Shown one piece after another: positions 10,698-20,066 of a stretch of DNA of 40,538 bases. The DNA is from Chondrus crispus (taxonomy: Eukaryota; Rhodophyta; Florideophyceae; Gigartinales; Gigartinaceae), in contig NW_005179249.1 of the NCBI RefSeq assembly GCF_000350225.1, forward strand, positions 491,260-531,797, written 5' to 3'. Below the pieces are notes generated by a model that saw nothing but the letters and a program-made list of their open reading frames with translations, searched no databases and was not told where the DNA came from. The translations under genes were made by a program, and so were the position numbers. Every line of letters starts with the position of its first letter. Within the stretch, counting starts at the first letter, position 1.

Positions 10698-12146
10698 ATG
10701 GCCGAGCTTCCATTTTGGGATGAGGAGTGCCTTCGCGGCTCTATCGACCGTGGACCGCTCCCTCCCCCGCCTCGCTCGTTGTTCGAGTCAGACCTTTTCT
10801 GCAATGAGGACGTCGAAAACGATCCTCTGCCACCCCCACACATCTCTCCGGACAACGACTTCCTCTTCAACAACCAGGATGCCTTCTCCTCTCCAGCTCG
10901 TGCTCCGCTCTCTCCAACGCCTTTCCTCTCCTCCAGCCCTCCGCTCACACGCCACCCACCCCCATTCCCAATGTCTCCCATCCGCCCACTAGCCGCTACA
11001 CCGCCTCGCCCGGGCTGGAAATCCTTCCTCGATGACAATTGCCCTCTCCGCAAACGAGTCAAGGTCACTATTACCCCGTCCGCTCGTGCTCGTCGCTCCC
11101 TCGGCCTCACTTCCCCGGAGCCTCCAGCAAAGAAGCCCCGCCTCGCCTCCCCGCCGCGAGACTACCCCACGCCCCAAGTCCATGTTCCGCGTCGCAGGCA
11201 GACCACTCTGCGCCTCTCCCGCTCTGGCGACCTAGCCGGTCGCATTATGCTGCACCTTCCCTCCAACTCATCAGCAATCCCTTCCTCTCCGCCCGCCAAC
11301 CAGACTTTTTCCTGCAAGCAGCTGAATTCCAGATCTAAATCCACTAACTCCCGCAATAACAACACAACTGACCTCACCATGGAAGACAAATTACACACCA
11401 TGGCTTTTGGACAAGGCTCAGAGCCGGAGCCGGAGCCAGAGTCAGAGCCAGCTCGGCAGCCCTCGTCTGATCCCGAACTGGATCTCGAAATTGCCCTCGA
11501 GCAAGATTTTGATTCGGACACATGCGCCAAGCTCGAAGAGAACTGCTCCTTTGCCGAGACCTTGGAAAGAACTTTGAACACTATGCCGGAAGACAACCCT
11601 TCATCGCAAACACCACCCACCCGTGCCATTCCTGTCAAACACAACCCTCGCCAGCGTGCACCCAGACGAGAATGCATTACAAGTGACCTCAGCCAGCGTC
11701 TGTCGTTTGTCACTCAAAACTTGTCCCTGGCCTCGTCCGCACGCCGGGACTCAGGCCTGATGAAGCCCTTAGTCGATGCAGCTGTGCAGGCTGTCACCTG
11801 CGCGGCCCAGACGTATAGCTCATTGCTGACCAAAGTCAGCTCGTCGCCGCCGGCCATCGTTTTCGCAGACGCCTGGCGCTCTCCAAGAGTAACGGCTTCA
11901 GGTCACAAGCCAACTAAGCGAGCAAGTCGGACAAGAACTGCAAGGGGAAACAAAGTTGGGAAAGTAGCGGTCAAGAGAAAGCGCTGCCGCCGAAGACGGA
12001 CTCTTCTAAGTTTCGACGACCACGAGGTCCAACCGCTGCACGACGGACGTAGCGAGGAACTCAACAGTCAGATGGACGACAATAGCGCTTTAGCAAGCTA
12101 TCTTAACTCGCCGACGACACTGAGGACTGAGGCTCTTGCTTGCTGA
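10698..12146 (+). CDS. Ser/Pro-rich basic protein, unrecognised, probably nuclear
   Basis: I do not recognise this 482-residue protein. The frame begins three codons earlier at a TTG, so the first ATG (10698, MAELPFWDEE) is taken as start. The sequence is mostly low-complexity: Pro/Ser-rich blocks in the first 110 residues, a short charged repeat of Glu-Pro and Ser around residue 245, and very basic clusters. PAKKPRL near residue 150 and KRKRCRRRR near 435 are good nuclear localisation signals. An acidic, more helical patch lies around 255-295. It resembles disordered chromatin or cell-cycle regulators in composition only. A pyrimidine tract ending in CAG directly before the ATG suggests a leader intron. 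TGACGT motifs lie upstream. That it is coding is supported by its length and the sharp drop in pyrimidine richness after the start. Confidence 0.7.
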   Translation: MAELPFWDEECLRGSIDRGPLPPPPRSLFESDLFCNEDVENDPLPPPHISPDNDFLFNNQDAFSSPARAPLSPTPFLSSSPPLTRHPPPFPMSPIRPLAATPPRPGWKSFLDDNCPLRKRVKVTITPSARARRSLGLTSPEPPAKKPRLASPPRDYPTPQVHVPRRRQTTLRLSRSGDLAGRIMLHLPSNSSAIPSSPPANQTFSCKQLNSRSKSTNSRNNNTTDLTMEDKLHTMAFGQGSEPEPEPESEPARQPSSDPELDLEIALEQDFDSDTCAKLEENCSFAETLERTLNTMPEDNPSSQTPPTRAIPVKHNPRQRAPRRECITSDLSQRLSFVTQNLSLASSARRDSGLMKPLVDAAVQAVTCAAQTYSSLLTKVSSSPPAIVFADAWRSPRVTASGHKPTKRASRTRTARGNKVGKVAVKRKRCRRRRTLLSFDDHEVQPLHDGRSEELNSQMDDNSALASYLNSPTTLRTEALAC

Positions 12147-12476
12147 CATTGGCCGATAGGAGCAACGAGGTTACTTTTACTGTCGTGTTTTGCACGCGCG
12201 TGACCAGCCTGTTTCGAAGCTGTACATACGGACTGGCGAATGTATTCTAACGCTACGTGCTACGACATGGCGCCCCGTCGAAGATTGCGTGAATATCACC
12301 CACTCGAGGGATCGCGAAAAAGATAAACGAGGTTTTGAAACATGAGGTTGAGCGAACGAGGCGCGAGGACTGCGCGAGACTTGAACGAGTGAGAAGGTGG
12401 CAACAAGTGTGAAACATTGTTACAGTACAATAAAGAAAGCGCCAAAACTGGGTCGAGCTTCCCTAGCCCCCTCGTG
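12147..12476. other. Convergent 3' spacer
   Basis: This spacer separates the 3' ends of two converging genes. An AATAAA at 12429-12434 on the plus strand follows a TACAGTA at 12421 and is a plausible polyadenylation signal for the 10698 gene. Nothing else is seen. Confidence 0.4.
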
Positions 12477-13904
12477 CTAGTTAGACCAGACATGTACCAA
12501 GCCGTCCCTCGTGCCTGAATAGACTTCGTTTCGTTCCTCGTTGTAGTGCAACGCAGATACGTTTTCCAGGGCGCGAATATGGTCAGCGGCGTGGTCTGGG
12601 CCACAGGTGATTTTGCCAAGCGACTTGCCGCTGTCAATCCACGACATGTTGATGGAACCGTGGCCGCAGTCGCCGTCCTGATGACAATGCGAGACGATAA
12701 TATCTTGCTTTTGTGTGATATAAATGCAATTGGTGCTTGAATCCTGACTAAACAGGGTATGATCTTCAAAGGCAGTTACGCGTTCGCCAGAAAAGTTCCA
12801 GACGCTGACGTGGCGGTTCTGAAATGTGAGAAACAACTCACTCTCGTACAAGAAGATGAAAGCGTTTGGCAGTAGAAAATGGCTGCGTTCGACAACAACA
12901 TGATCGCCTGTGCAAACGTCGACAATCTGGAGATTCTCATTCTCCTGCTTAACCAAGAGCTTTTGATGGAACTGTTCAATAAACTCGAGCTTACGCTTAC
13001 GATGCAGCATGTGCTTGATGTCCCTCAACAGCTCTCCGTTCTCCACGTTTAAGATGCGAATTGGAACGTAGGATTCCATTCGGTCGAAAACCAGGAGCAT
13101 GATACACGGGGAAATCTTAATCTCTGTAATTCCCTTGTACGGTATAGTGAAAGCATGCTCATAAGTTCGCAAGTCCCAGACCTTGTAAGTCTTATCATCC
13201 GCGGAGAAGGTGAGAATCTTACCGTTGACATCATCAAACTCGACGAAACCCGGCCAACGCAGGCTCTCCGTTTCGAAAATGGGATAGCCAGATTCAATCT
13301 TCCCCTTCCTGATGTGTGCAAGCGGTGTGGAACGACAGTGCAAGCTCGAAAACTCATCCTTCTTAAACACGGACACGGTAATCAACGAATCATTAGTCTT
13401 GTTCAAGAACAGGCTTCTGATAACCTCTCCCTTGCACGTATTAACCAGACAGAGCTTTTCCCTCAAGTCCCTCGAAAAGACGGTGCAAACGCCATTATTC
13501 GCGAGAGCGAAAATAAGTTCGCGGCTGCTAACAATCTCGATGATCCTGCTGCGATTGGGATGCCTCGTCCACAATCTGGGGTCGTCATCGCAGGGCTTCG
13601 CGTGGATATCGAACGAGACCTGGAGGCGAATGTGGGCGAACTTGTCGCGAGCCAGGGCCGGGCCAGAGAGCCCCGCGTTGCCCAGGCCGAGCTCGCGGTG
13701 CTGCAAGCGGCGCGCGAGGGTGGCGTAGGTCGAGGTTGAGCGGCGGCGGCGGCGCTTGCCAAGCTGTAACGACAGCGGCAGCGAGGAGTCCACAGGCTTT
13801 GCCGGCAACAGGGCCGCGTCCGCGTACGTGCGCTTGCCGGCAGTGGAGATGGGCTGCACCGAGGTGGGGCGCGCGGAGGAGGGCTGGCCGTAGTCGCTCT
13901 TCAT
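12477..13904 (-). CDS. WD40-repeat-like protein of a plant/algal conserved type
   Basis: A 475-residue single-exon protein that probably folds as a beta-propeller scaffold. The frame is open upstream to 14324, but that part reads as a translated pyrimidine-rich leader, so the ATG at 13904 (MKSDYGQPSS) is chosen. After a disordered basic N-terminus with five arginines in a row (51-55), the sequence runs as divergent propeller blades from about residue 90. Clearer WD-type ends are KTYKVWDLR, RHVSVWNFSG and the C-terminal DGLVHVWSN. Stretches such as IIEIVSSRELIFAL, FVEFDDVNGKILTFSADD and KLLVKQENENLQIVDV resemble, from memory, a conserved family in land plants and green algae with no established name that I can state. 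It likely acts in a protein complex; partner and compartment are unknown. Confidence 0.85.
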   Translation of the reverse strand: MKSDYGQPSSARPTSVQPISTAGKRTYADAALLPAKPVDSSLPLSLQLGKRRRRRSTSTYATLARRLQHRELGLGNAGLSGPALARDKFAHIRLQVSFDIHAKPCDDDPRLWTRHPNRSRIIEIVSSRELIFALANNGVCTVFSRDLREKLCLVNTCKGEVIRSLFLNKTNDSLITVSVFKKDEFSSLHCRSTPLAHIRKGKIESGYPIFETESLRWPGFVEFDDVNGKILTFSADDKTYKVWDLRTYEHAFTIPYKGITEIKISPCIMLLVFDRMESYVPIRILNVENGELLRDIKHMLHRKRKLEFIEQFHQKLLVKQENENLQIVDVCTGDHVVVERSHFLLPNAFIFLYESELFLTFQNRHVSVWNFSGERVTAFEDHTLFSQDSSTNCIYITQKQDIIVSHCHQDGDCGHGSINMSWIDSGKSLGKITCGPDHAADHIRALENVSALHYNEERNEVYSGTRDGLVHVWSN

Positions 13905-14337
13905 GGCAGGGAGGGAGGGGTTAGAGCGATGCGGGCAGGGCGGGGGGAGGAGAGGGAAGAGGAAGGGGAACGAGGAGGTGATGGAATGGAGAAGGGCAGA
14001 GATGCGGGGCGGGAGAAGATAAGTTGGGTGAGGTAGGAAGGGGAGGGGTGGGAAGGGGGGGTTTTGAAGGAAAGGGAAGAGCGACGTGCGGGGGGGTGCG
14101 CCCATAGTTCGAAAATTCGGAAAAGGCGGGCGCGCGGTTGGGAAAAAGAGGTGGCCTCCCTCAGGGCCTCCGGAGGCGGGAAAGGATTTGAATTGCGCGT
14201 TTTGGCGCAAGCAACTACAGTAAAAACATTGCTGCGGCACCTTTTTCCTAATTTTTCGCGCACCGAACCACGCAGTACACGTGTGCAACGACGGGAAACC
14301 CACTGTCATCAGCGAAACACCCAATCAGCTCGCGCAC

Positions 14338-14376
14338 AGCGCCCGTCAGCAGCGCCCGTCAGCAGCACCCGTCAGC
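14338..14376. repeat. 13-bp tandem repeat x 3
   Basis: Two identical copies of AGCGCCCGTCAGC and a third with one change (AGCACCCGTCAGC) lie head to tail, about 70 bases from the long inverted repeat. Confidence 0.9.
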
Positions 14377-14445
14377 AACCCCTCATCGCGCCTCAAAACA
14401 AAAGAAAAGAAAAGCGCCTGTTAGGACTGGCCCTGAGTCACTCCG

Positions 14446-14601
14446 AACGAAGAGTTGGCGGTGCCAGCACCGGAGCACCCTGACATTTGGCATGAATGGA
14501 TTGGTTATAAAAAATTATTGGAAATGCTTTCCTCCCATTCAACCAATCCATTCATGCCAAATGTCAGGGTGCTCCGGTGCTGGCACCACCAACTCTTCGT
14601 T
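14446..14601. repeat. Long inverted repeat: 61-bp arms, 34-nt loop, one mismatch
   Basis: The left arm (14446-14506) begins AACGAAGAGTTGG and ends ATGGATTGGTT. The right arm (14541-14601) is its reverse complement with one difference in 61 (C at 14459 against A at 14588). The AT-rich loop spans 14507-14540. Outside the arms the flanks diverge at once, and no target duplication is obvious. On a minus-strand transcript the odd pair would be G-U, giving an uninterrupted 61-pair stem; on a plus-strand transcript it would be C-A. The element lies about 450 bases past the cytochrome b5 stop on the strand from which that gene is read. It may be a hairpin RNA precursor, part of a 3' untranslated region, a foldback element, or a recent inverted duplication. 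Confidence 0.95.
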
Positions 14602-14678
14602 TGGAACGGCCCTCAAGCACCCAGCCCTTCACGCTTCTTGCTCCTCCTACGCACCCGAATCCCCGCAACACCCCCCCG

Positions 14679-14812
14679 CCTCTCAGAACCCCAACCGCTA
14701 CGCCATGCCCATCTACTCCGCACCGCCGTCCGTACGCTTCTCACATGCCTTCACCATCCCCCACCTCTCAGAAGGCCAACCGCTACGCCATGCCCATCTA
14801 CTCTGCACCGCC
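14679..14812. repeat. 49-bp direct repeat, two copies
   Basis: Copies at 14679-14727 and 14764-14812 both begin CCTCTCAGAA and contain CTACGCCATGCCCATCTACT. They differ at three positions in 49 and start 85 bases apart. The copies are in different reading frames on the plus strand, so they probably do not reflect protein repetition. Confidence 0.9.
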
Positions 14813-15057
14813 GACACCCCCTCCACCTCGTTCACAGCACTGTCCCCTGTCCCAACCGGCTTCATTCTGCAAACACACAACTCTGCCATCCCCGCCGACC
14901 CGATACCCCACACTTCCGATCATTCCGTCCCGCCGGGCACTGCCAACGCAACCGTCACCAAAAGCAATCATCATTTAGTCCCCTACACGCCTACAACTCC
15001 TTCCACCATTCCGAACCCCTCCCACTGCGCCCGCCCGCCCACTCAACCCGTCCGTCC

Positions 15058-15669
15058 CTATGACCCTCCCGCGTACGACCGCGTCCCATATCTCTGCACG
15101 GCAACGGCCGCCACGACCACGGCCGCCGCCGCCGCGCCCCACATCCCTGCCCTCTTGAGCGCGTCGCCGTTCTCGCGCGCCCAGCTTGCGGCCAAGTCCG
15201 CGCCGCGCGCCGCGATCCCGCCGCCCTTGCCGCCGCGCGCCGCCGCGCCGCCGCTGCGCGCGATGCGCAGCTCGTCGTCCGTCGCCGCCCGCACTTCCCC
15301 GATCACCAGGCCGTCCAGCCGCGCGCGCGCGTCGCCCGAGTGGCCCACGTCGTCGAACTCGCGCGTTGCGTCGCGCCCTGCCGCGTCCAAAGCGTGCGTG
15401 CCCCGCGTCGCGCACGGTTAGTTTTTTTTTTTTTTTTCGCTTTCCTTCCCCCGCGTTTCGTCCGCCGCCGTGCACGCAAAGCCGCGCTTGAGAGGAGCGC
15501 AGACGCGCTGCAGCGTACCTGCCAGATCGAGTAGCACCACGTCACCGCCCGGGTGGTCGTGCAGCCAGGACGAGATGTTTAGAACACGCCCGCCGATGAT
15601 CAGCCAGGCGTCCGCCGCGCTCGAGTGCTTGGCCACTTCTAGCGTGGTGAAGGCTGGCGGATCGTCCAT
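15058..15669 (-). CDS. CYB5: Cytochrome b5, tail-anchored, two exons
   Basis: A small haem electron carrier that in this family feeds electrons to desaturases and other oxidoreductases at the endoplasmic reticulum. Exons are 15669-15519 and 15377-15058, joined across a 141-bp GT-AG intron with a CTAAC branch site 40 bases before the acceptor. The product is 156 residues. The haem histidines are visible at the classical spacing: H39 in HDHPGG and H63 in DVGH. The intron falls between LLDLA and GRDATREFDD, inside the domain, so neither exon alone looks complete. A long Gly/Ala-rich linker leads to a hydrophobic segment at about 128-144 and a short basic tail, as in tail-anchored forms. The intron contains a run of 16 T on the plus strand. 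A pyrimidine tract ending in CAG 41 bases before the ATG may mark a leader intron. Confidence 0.93.
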
Positions 15670-16319
15670 AGAGCTCGCGGCCTGCCGCGTATCATCCAAA
15701 CGCGAAGAGCCTGGGAAAAAATGAGGCTGCGGCGCTGATCGGAGCAGGTCGCCAACTGTGAGTGTCGAGGTGAAGGCGTCGCAAGGCAATCAGTGAGTTC
15801 TCTCTACTCAAACGTGTGCGCTGGCCGTGGGCCTTTCCCAAAACCCAATTTTTCACTAGACGTGGATACAAAATTATCAAAAACAGAAATAATCTGAGCT
15901 TTCCTGCTCACTACTTCAGCCTCCTGCAAGTCCTCAGGCCATACTGACGTCTCGCAGCCTCACCGCATTTCAGCTGCAAAATCATGGAGAGGGCAAACGG
16001 GTAAAGCGACAGTTGAGGCCGCGCACCGCGGACAATTTCCTCGCCTACGTCTTTCCTCAACTAATTGCTATAGTACGGGCAAGTCACATTTTAAACCAAC
16101 ATTTCAAAATAATTCTTTTCGACACTTCTGCTCAGTCTTCTTACTTTTGGTGAGGAAGGATCCTTCCTCGTTCATATACACAAAAGTTTACATTCACTGT
16201 AGTCGTTGCTTGAAGCCCTCGGGATTCCCCCATTAATATGTGCCAAAGGATTTAAACTTCCAGTCGTGCAGAAGTATAGAGCCTCCCGAGAATGATAAGC
16301 TGCCCATTACTTCTCCTGG
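15670..16319. other. Spacer upstream of cytochrome b5, with 18-bp palindrome
   Basis: This is the promoter side of cytochrome b5 and the 3' side of the deacetylase gene. A perfect 18-bp palindrome built on GAGGAAGGA lies at 16152-16169, and a TGACGT element at about 15947. No gene is recognised. Confidence 0.5.
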
Positions 16320-17814
16320 CTAAATCGTCGAGTTCATCCCATTGTCCCTGTCGTGGTCATAAAACTCTCCTTCCGCATCCTTTTGCGAAGGCCGCACCCT
16401 CTTGTCAGGATCCCGCTCATCCTCATCTTCCGAAACAAAGTAGGTTGGCGGCATTTCTTGCATCTGAACAGAAGGCGCCGCATTTAAACATCTCAGGTTT
16501 TCCATCACCTTAATTTTCAGTTTGTCGATGTAATCCCGGCTGTTCTGATCGTCTAAATCAGTTTTGGGGAAATGTAGATTGTGATCTGGCTCAAAATATT
16601 GCCAGTAATCGTTGAACGGAATCGTGTCGTCGATGGCCGTGTCGAGCAGTAGCGCAGTTTCGTAAACCCAGCATCGCGCGACGCTTCGAATATTGTAGCC
16701 ACCACCACCCAGCACCAATGTCGGAATATTAAAACTCTTCACAAACTGTACGCATTTTCCGTGTCCCTTAATTGTTAGATTGAAGCATCCCAAGCGATCA
16801 TTTGCGAGAGAATCCGCTCCGCACTGAAGGACCACAGCCGAAGGTTGGAACATCTCCATCACTTTTTGGATGATAGGCTGAAACACCCTTTCGTAGTTGT
16901 CGTCGTCGATCCCGTCCTTCAGCGGGAAGTTGACCGCATAGTATTCACCAGCTCCGGACCCCTTGTCCCATACATCTCCAGTCCCCGGGAAAAACATGTC
17001 ACCAAACTTGTGAAATGAAACAGTCATCACCCTATCCGTTACATAGAAAGCCTCTTCTACGCCGTCGCCGTGATGGACGTCAATATCGATGTACAACACT
17101 CGCGGATAAAATTTTAGCAGCTCCAAAATCGCAAGAACGATGTCATTTGTGTAGCAAAAACCAGATGCCTCTGATTTTTTCGCATGATGCAAGCCGCCTG
17201 CCCAGTTAACTGCAATGTCTGATGATCCGGCCATCAACTTCCGAGCCCCGTCTATGCTTCCTGCAGTGTATAATTGACAAAATTCAAAAAGTCCGTCAAA
17301 CAAAGGGCAGTCTCCGCCCGACCGCCCGACGTTAAACTTTGTTAGTTGTTTGGAAAACTCCTGGCAGTTGTCTGGTGTGACCCTTTGCAAAAAATCGATG
17401 TAATCAGCCGCATGAAACTGTCTCAGCTCGTCAGGACTGGCTCGCCGAGGCTTGTAAACTTCCTGTGCAAACAAAATGCAAAATAAGACCATGTTAAGGA
17501 AAGAACTTTCAGTATACCGCGCAAATGGAGGGAATACATCGCACAGAGCTTGCCGCTAAGTAGGGGCGCCGCCACAACTTACCATCTTCCTGTACAAGCC
17601 TGTTGTTGCAATACCATGTAAAGAATCAAAGACCAGTCATTAGAAGGAAGAAATTTTCTTACGCAGAGGCGCAAGAACGATCAAGGAACGTACCGTACGC
17701 TAGCATGAGGTTGTGAGTCATGCTCAATCTGTGCGGCTTCATCGGATGGTGCTGCCCATAGTAGAAGCCACCGATGTCATTGTCCATAAAGTACGATATT
17801 CTCTTCTTCGTCAT
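16320..17814 (-). CDS. HDAC1: Class I histone deacetylase (RPD3/HDAC1 type), three exons
   Basis: A zinc-dependent lysine deacetylase that removes acetyl groups from histones, normally within nuclear corepressor complexes. Exons are 17814-17694, a 17-nt microexon 17599-17583 (completing Gly and encoding LYRKM), and 17462-16320. Introns of 94 and 120 bp are GT-AG. The 426-residue product reads continuously across the joins (LAYGLYRKMEVYKP), matching the RPD3 family. Catalytic residues are visible: the H138/H139 pair, zinc ligands D174, H176 and D263, and Y302 in GGGGYN. The C-terminal tail is short and acidic (about 50 residues after the domain), shorter than in animal HDAC1/2. The frame is open upstream of ATG 17814 to a TTG, but the family start fits [17 protein letters not shown] word lies at 17932. 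Confidence 0.95.
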
Positions 17815-19327
17815 CGTGAGGTACAGCAAAAGGAAGAAAAGACTGAGACACGAGCGACGGAGTGCGAAGACTCTCTGAGTTCCACCCAAGTTGTCGTCGG
17901 TGCCGCCGAAACGTGCCGACAGTTGCGACGCTACAGTAGATCCTTTGGAGTGACTCTCACAGCGGCCCTGTCAAAAGTATGCTAATTTTTATTGGTTCGA
18001 ATTTTGTTCAACACATACTAGAATGCGGGATAATTCGATTAAAGTGCTCTGATCTACTCGCTCGGTTCCCTCAGTCAACTGAGCAGTTGAAACGCTCCCT
18101 CACATTCTTGCGCTTGTTGAACTCAACTGTCAGGGCCACAGGGCTCGCCAACCTCAGAAAACAAAAGAATGCTTCAAGATGACATTATTTCGCCCCGGAA
18201 CGAATACCCTCTCGTTTGAGTATTTTTTACACGACGAAAGAGAACAGAACCAACACAGCAACATGGTTTAGGACAGAAATACCTTCTCTACTTATAGGTC
18301 ATAGAATCCCATTTTATCAATTCTGCCCATACCAACATCGCACTGAGGCAAGTAGTGTTCAAAAAAGGCGCACAAATCGCTGCAAACGCTTGAATGTCTT
18401 CTCCTATCGTAGAAGGATAGTTGGTTGAAGAGCTCCAACCCGCATAGTCCCACTAGATCAGATTATTCTCAGTGAAGAAATAATTGCACTTGGGCCGAAT
18501 GTCTATGCGAAACCAAAAATCAATAGTGCAAATGTCGATTAGAATACAGATGTAATCGAGGTAAGTCATATTATCCCCTTTCTTATCGTATCTCTAGGAA
18601 AAACCCGTTCCTCATACCAAAGACGAAAGATTGCGTACGGAAGATCGGTTCAAGATTTTAATATCCTCCTCTTCCTTCCTTCTTATGATAAACGGAAAAT
18701 ATATATATCCATTTTTGGAACGGCGATGACAACAGCGGAGGTCAGGGTATGGAAAAATATCTGAAACTGGGTGAGGGAAAGCCAATTCCTAGGTCCACTG
18801 CAGAGAGGAATTGTTTCACAGCCTTTGTGATCGTGTTCACAAAATATATTCACAGTTGTGTCAGGTGACTTGTGAGCAGGTAGAAAAAATCTAGAGGACA
18901 TGCATTACTTTACTTGAATTTATTATATCATACAAGGTGACGTAGAGGTGTGTCTCTTCTTGTGGTTGTTGCCAGCACTTAAATGCAAATTTCGTGGGCG
19001 ATGCACTGCCAGACATTTAGCAAGACCATTCCATTATGACACTGAAGGTGCGAAAGTGAGGAAATGCTTAATTGACTTTCATACGGTCACACCACGCTCA
19101 TCCAGAAAATGCTTCCAATGTAATGAGAGTAAATTTTTTCTGGAACTTAAACAGCACTTTCATCACATAATGCTCCCCGAAAACTTCTTGACTGGTATAC
19201 AACAGAAAAGTAACGAGATCGCCCTCCTCTAGAATCCCTTGAGCTTTCGACTCTACCATTCCCATTCTGCAACACTGCTGAGACCTCCCAAAACTGCAGC
19301 TTCACGCAAAACAGATTTTCAAGTGTC
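17815..19327. other. Spacer between divergent HDAC and profilin genes
   Basis: This 1.5-kb stretch separates divergently transcribed genes and must hold both promoters. TACAGTA occurs at 17932, about 120 bases from the deacetylase ATG, and a TGACGT element near 18938. Small frames at 18.2-18.9 kb show no recognisable content. No RNA gene was identified. Confidence 0.45.
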
Positions 19328-20066
19328 ATGACTTGGCAAACATACATTGATGACCATCTGGTCCCCGCTGGCTTTATGGTATGAAAGTGCATCTTGACTT
19401 TTTTTGAGGAAATGGCGTTTTCCAAGCAGTCCCTGACTTTTCTCTCGAATGAGCTCTATGTGATTTGATGTAGTATGCCGCAATTGTGGGACATGATGCG
19501 TCGACATGGGCAAATACTAAGGATTTCCAGGTACGTGGTGTCAACGGTTTGTTGAGTTCGCATGCACGATGAAAACGAATCAACTTCTGACAACAGAAGC
19601 TTCTTGCTTGTTCGAAACATTTCAGGTTCTAGATGCGGAAACTAAAATACTCGTTAGCCTCTTGACTGGAGAAAAGAGCTTTGATGAAATCTCAACCACT
19701 GGATTTCATGTAGCTGGACAGAAGTATGTCGCCGTTAATATACACTTGCTGTCTCATTCGTTATGTTCCACGTGAGCGAATTTTTAGTCTTAGAACCACT
19801 AATGGATATGTTCTCTCCCTGTGGCTGCGAATTCCAGATATACGATGACTCGTTATGAGATTGATGATGATGATGGTGGGGCTGCTTTCCTCCAAGGTCG
19901 CTGTAAGGAGGAAGGAAAATCTGCACAGGGGGTCATCATCATGTGCACAGCGCAGTCATTAATTGTTGGTGTTCACGACCCTAAGTACAGCAACGGGGCT
20001 TCCTTTGGAAAAGCGAACACTGACATTGGACGTGTCGCTGATTACATTATGGAAGCCGGTTGTTAA
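19328..20066 (+). CDS. Profilin, four exons
   Basis: Profilin binds actin monomers, poly-proline and phosphoinositides and controls actin filament growth in the cytoplasm. The gene is assembled from splice signals: exons 19328-19378, 19474-19530, 19626-19723 and 19838-20066. The introns are 95, 95 and 114 bp, all GT-AG with GTATGA, GTACGT and GTATGT donors. The product is 144 residues. Exon 1 gives the typical start MTWQTYIDDHL; exon 2 gives YAAIVGHDASTWA, equivalent to the profilin AAIIGQDGSVWA block. Exon 3 ends at GFHVAGQK, and exon 4 continues YTMTRYE and ends GRVADYIMEAGC, equivalent to the family's GDYLIEQGL. The phase is kept through all joins. An acidic run of Asp around residues 78-81 is a local peculiarity. 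Confidence is high because four independent pieces align in order. Confidence 0.92.

Larger units (their letters stand above)
13905..15057. other. Repeat-containing spacer between WD40 gene and cytochrome b5
   Basis: Both flanking genes are on the minus strand, so this is the leader side of the WD40 gene and the trailer side of cytochrome b5. It holds a TACAGTA word (14216), a 13-bp triple repeat, a long inverted repeat and a 49-bp direct repeat, listed separately. The plus-strand frames are Pro/Ser/His-rich translations of C-rich sequence, and the two copies of the 49-bp repeat lie in different frames, which argues against a protein gene here. Confidence 0.5.

Noticed and set aside
13905..14324. 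In-frame N-terminal extension of the WD40 protein
   Set aside because: It translates a pyrimidine-rich leader into Pro/Phe/Leu runs with no conserved content.
14446..14601. The long inverted repeat as an intrinsic bacterial-type terminator or CRISPR unit
   Set aside because: The context is eukaryotic, the stem is far too long for a terminator, and there is no array of repeats.
14455..15421. Long plus-strand Pro/Ser/His-rich frames
   Set aside because: They run through the hairpin arms and antisense to the second cytochrome b5 exon, and the 49-bp repeat copies are in different frames. C-rich sequence explains their openness.
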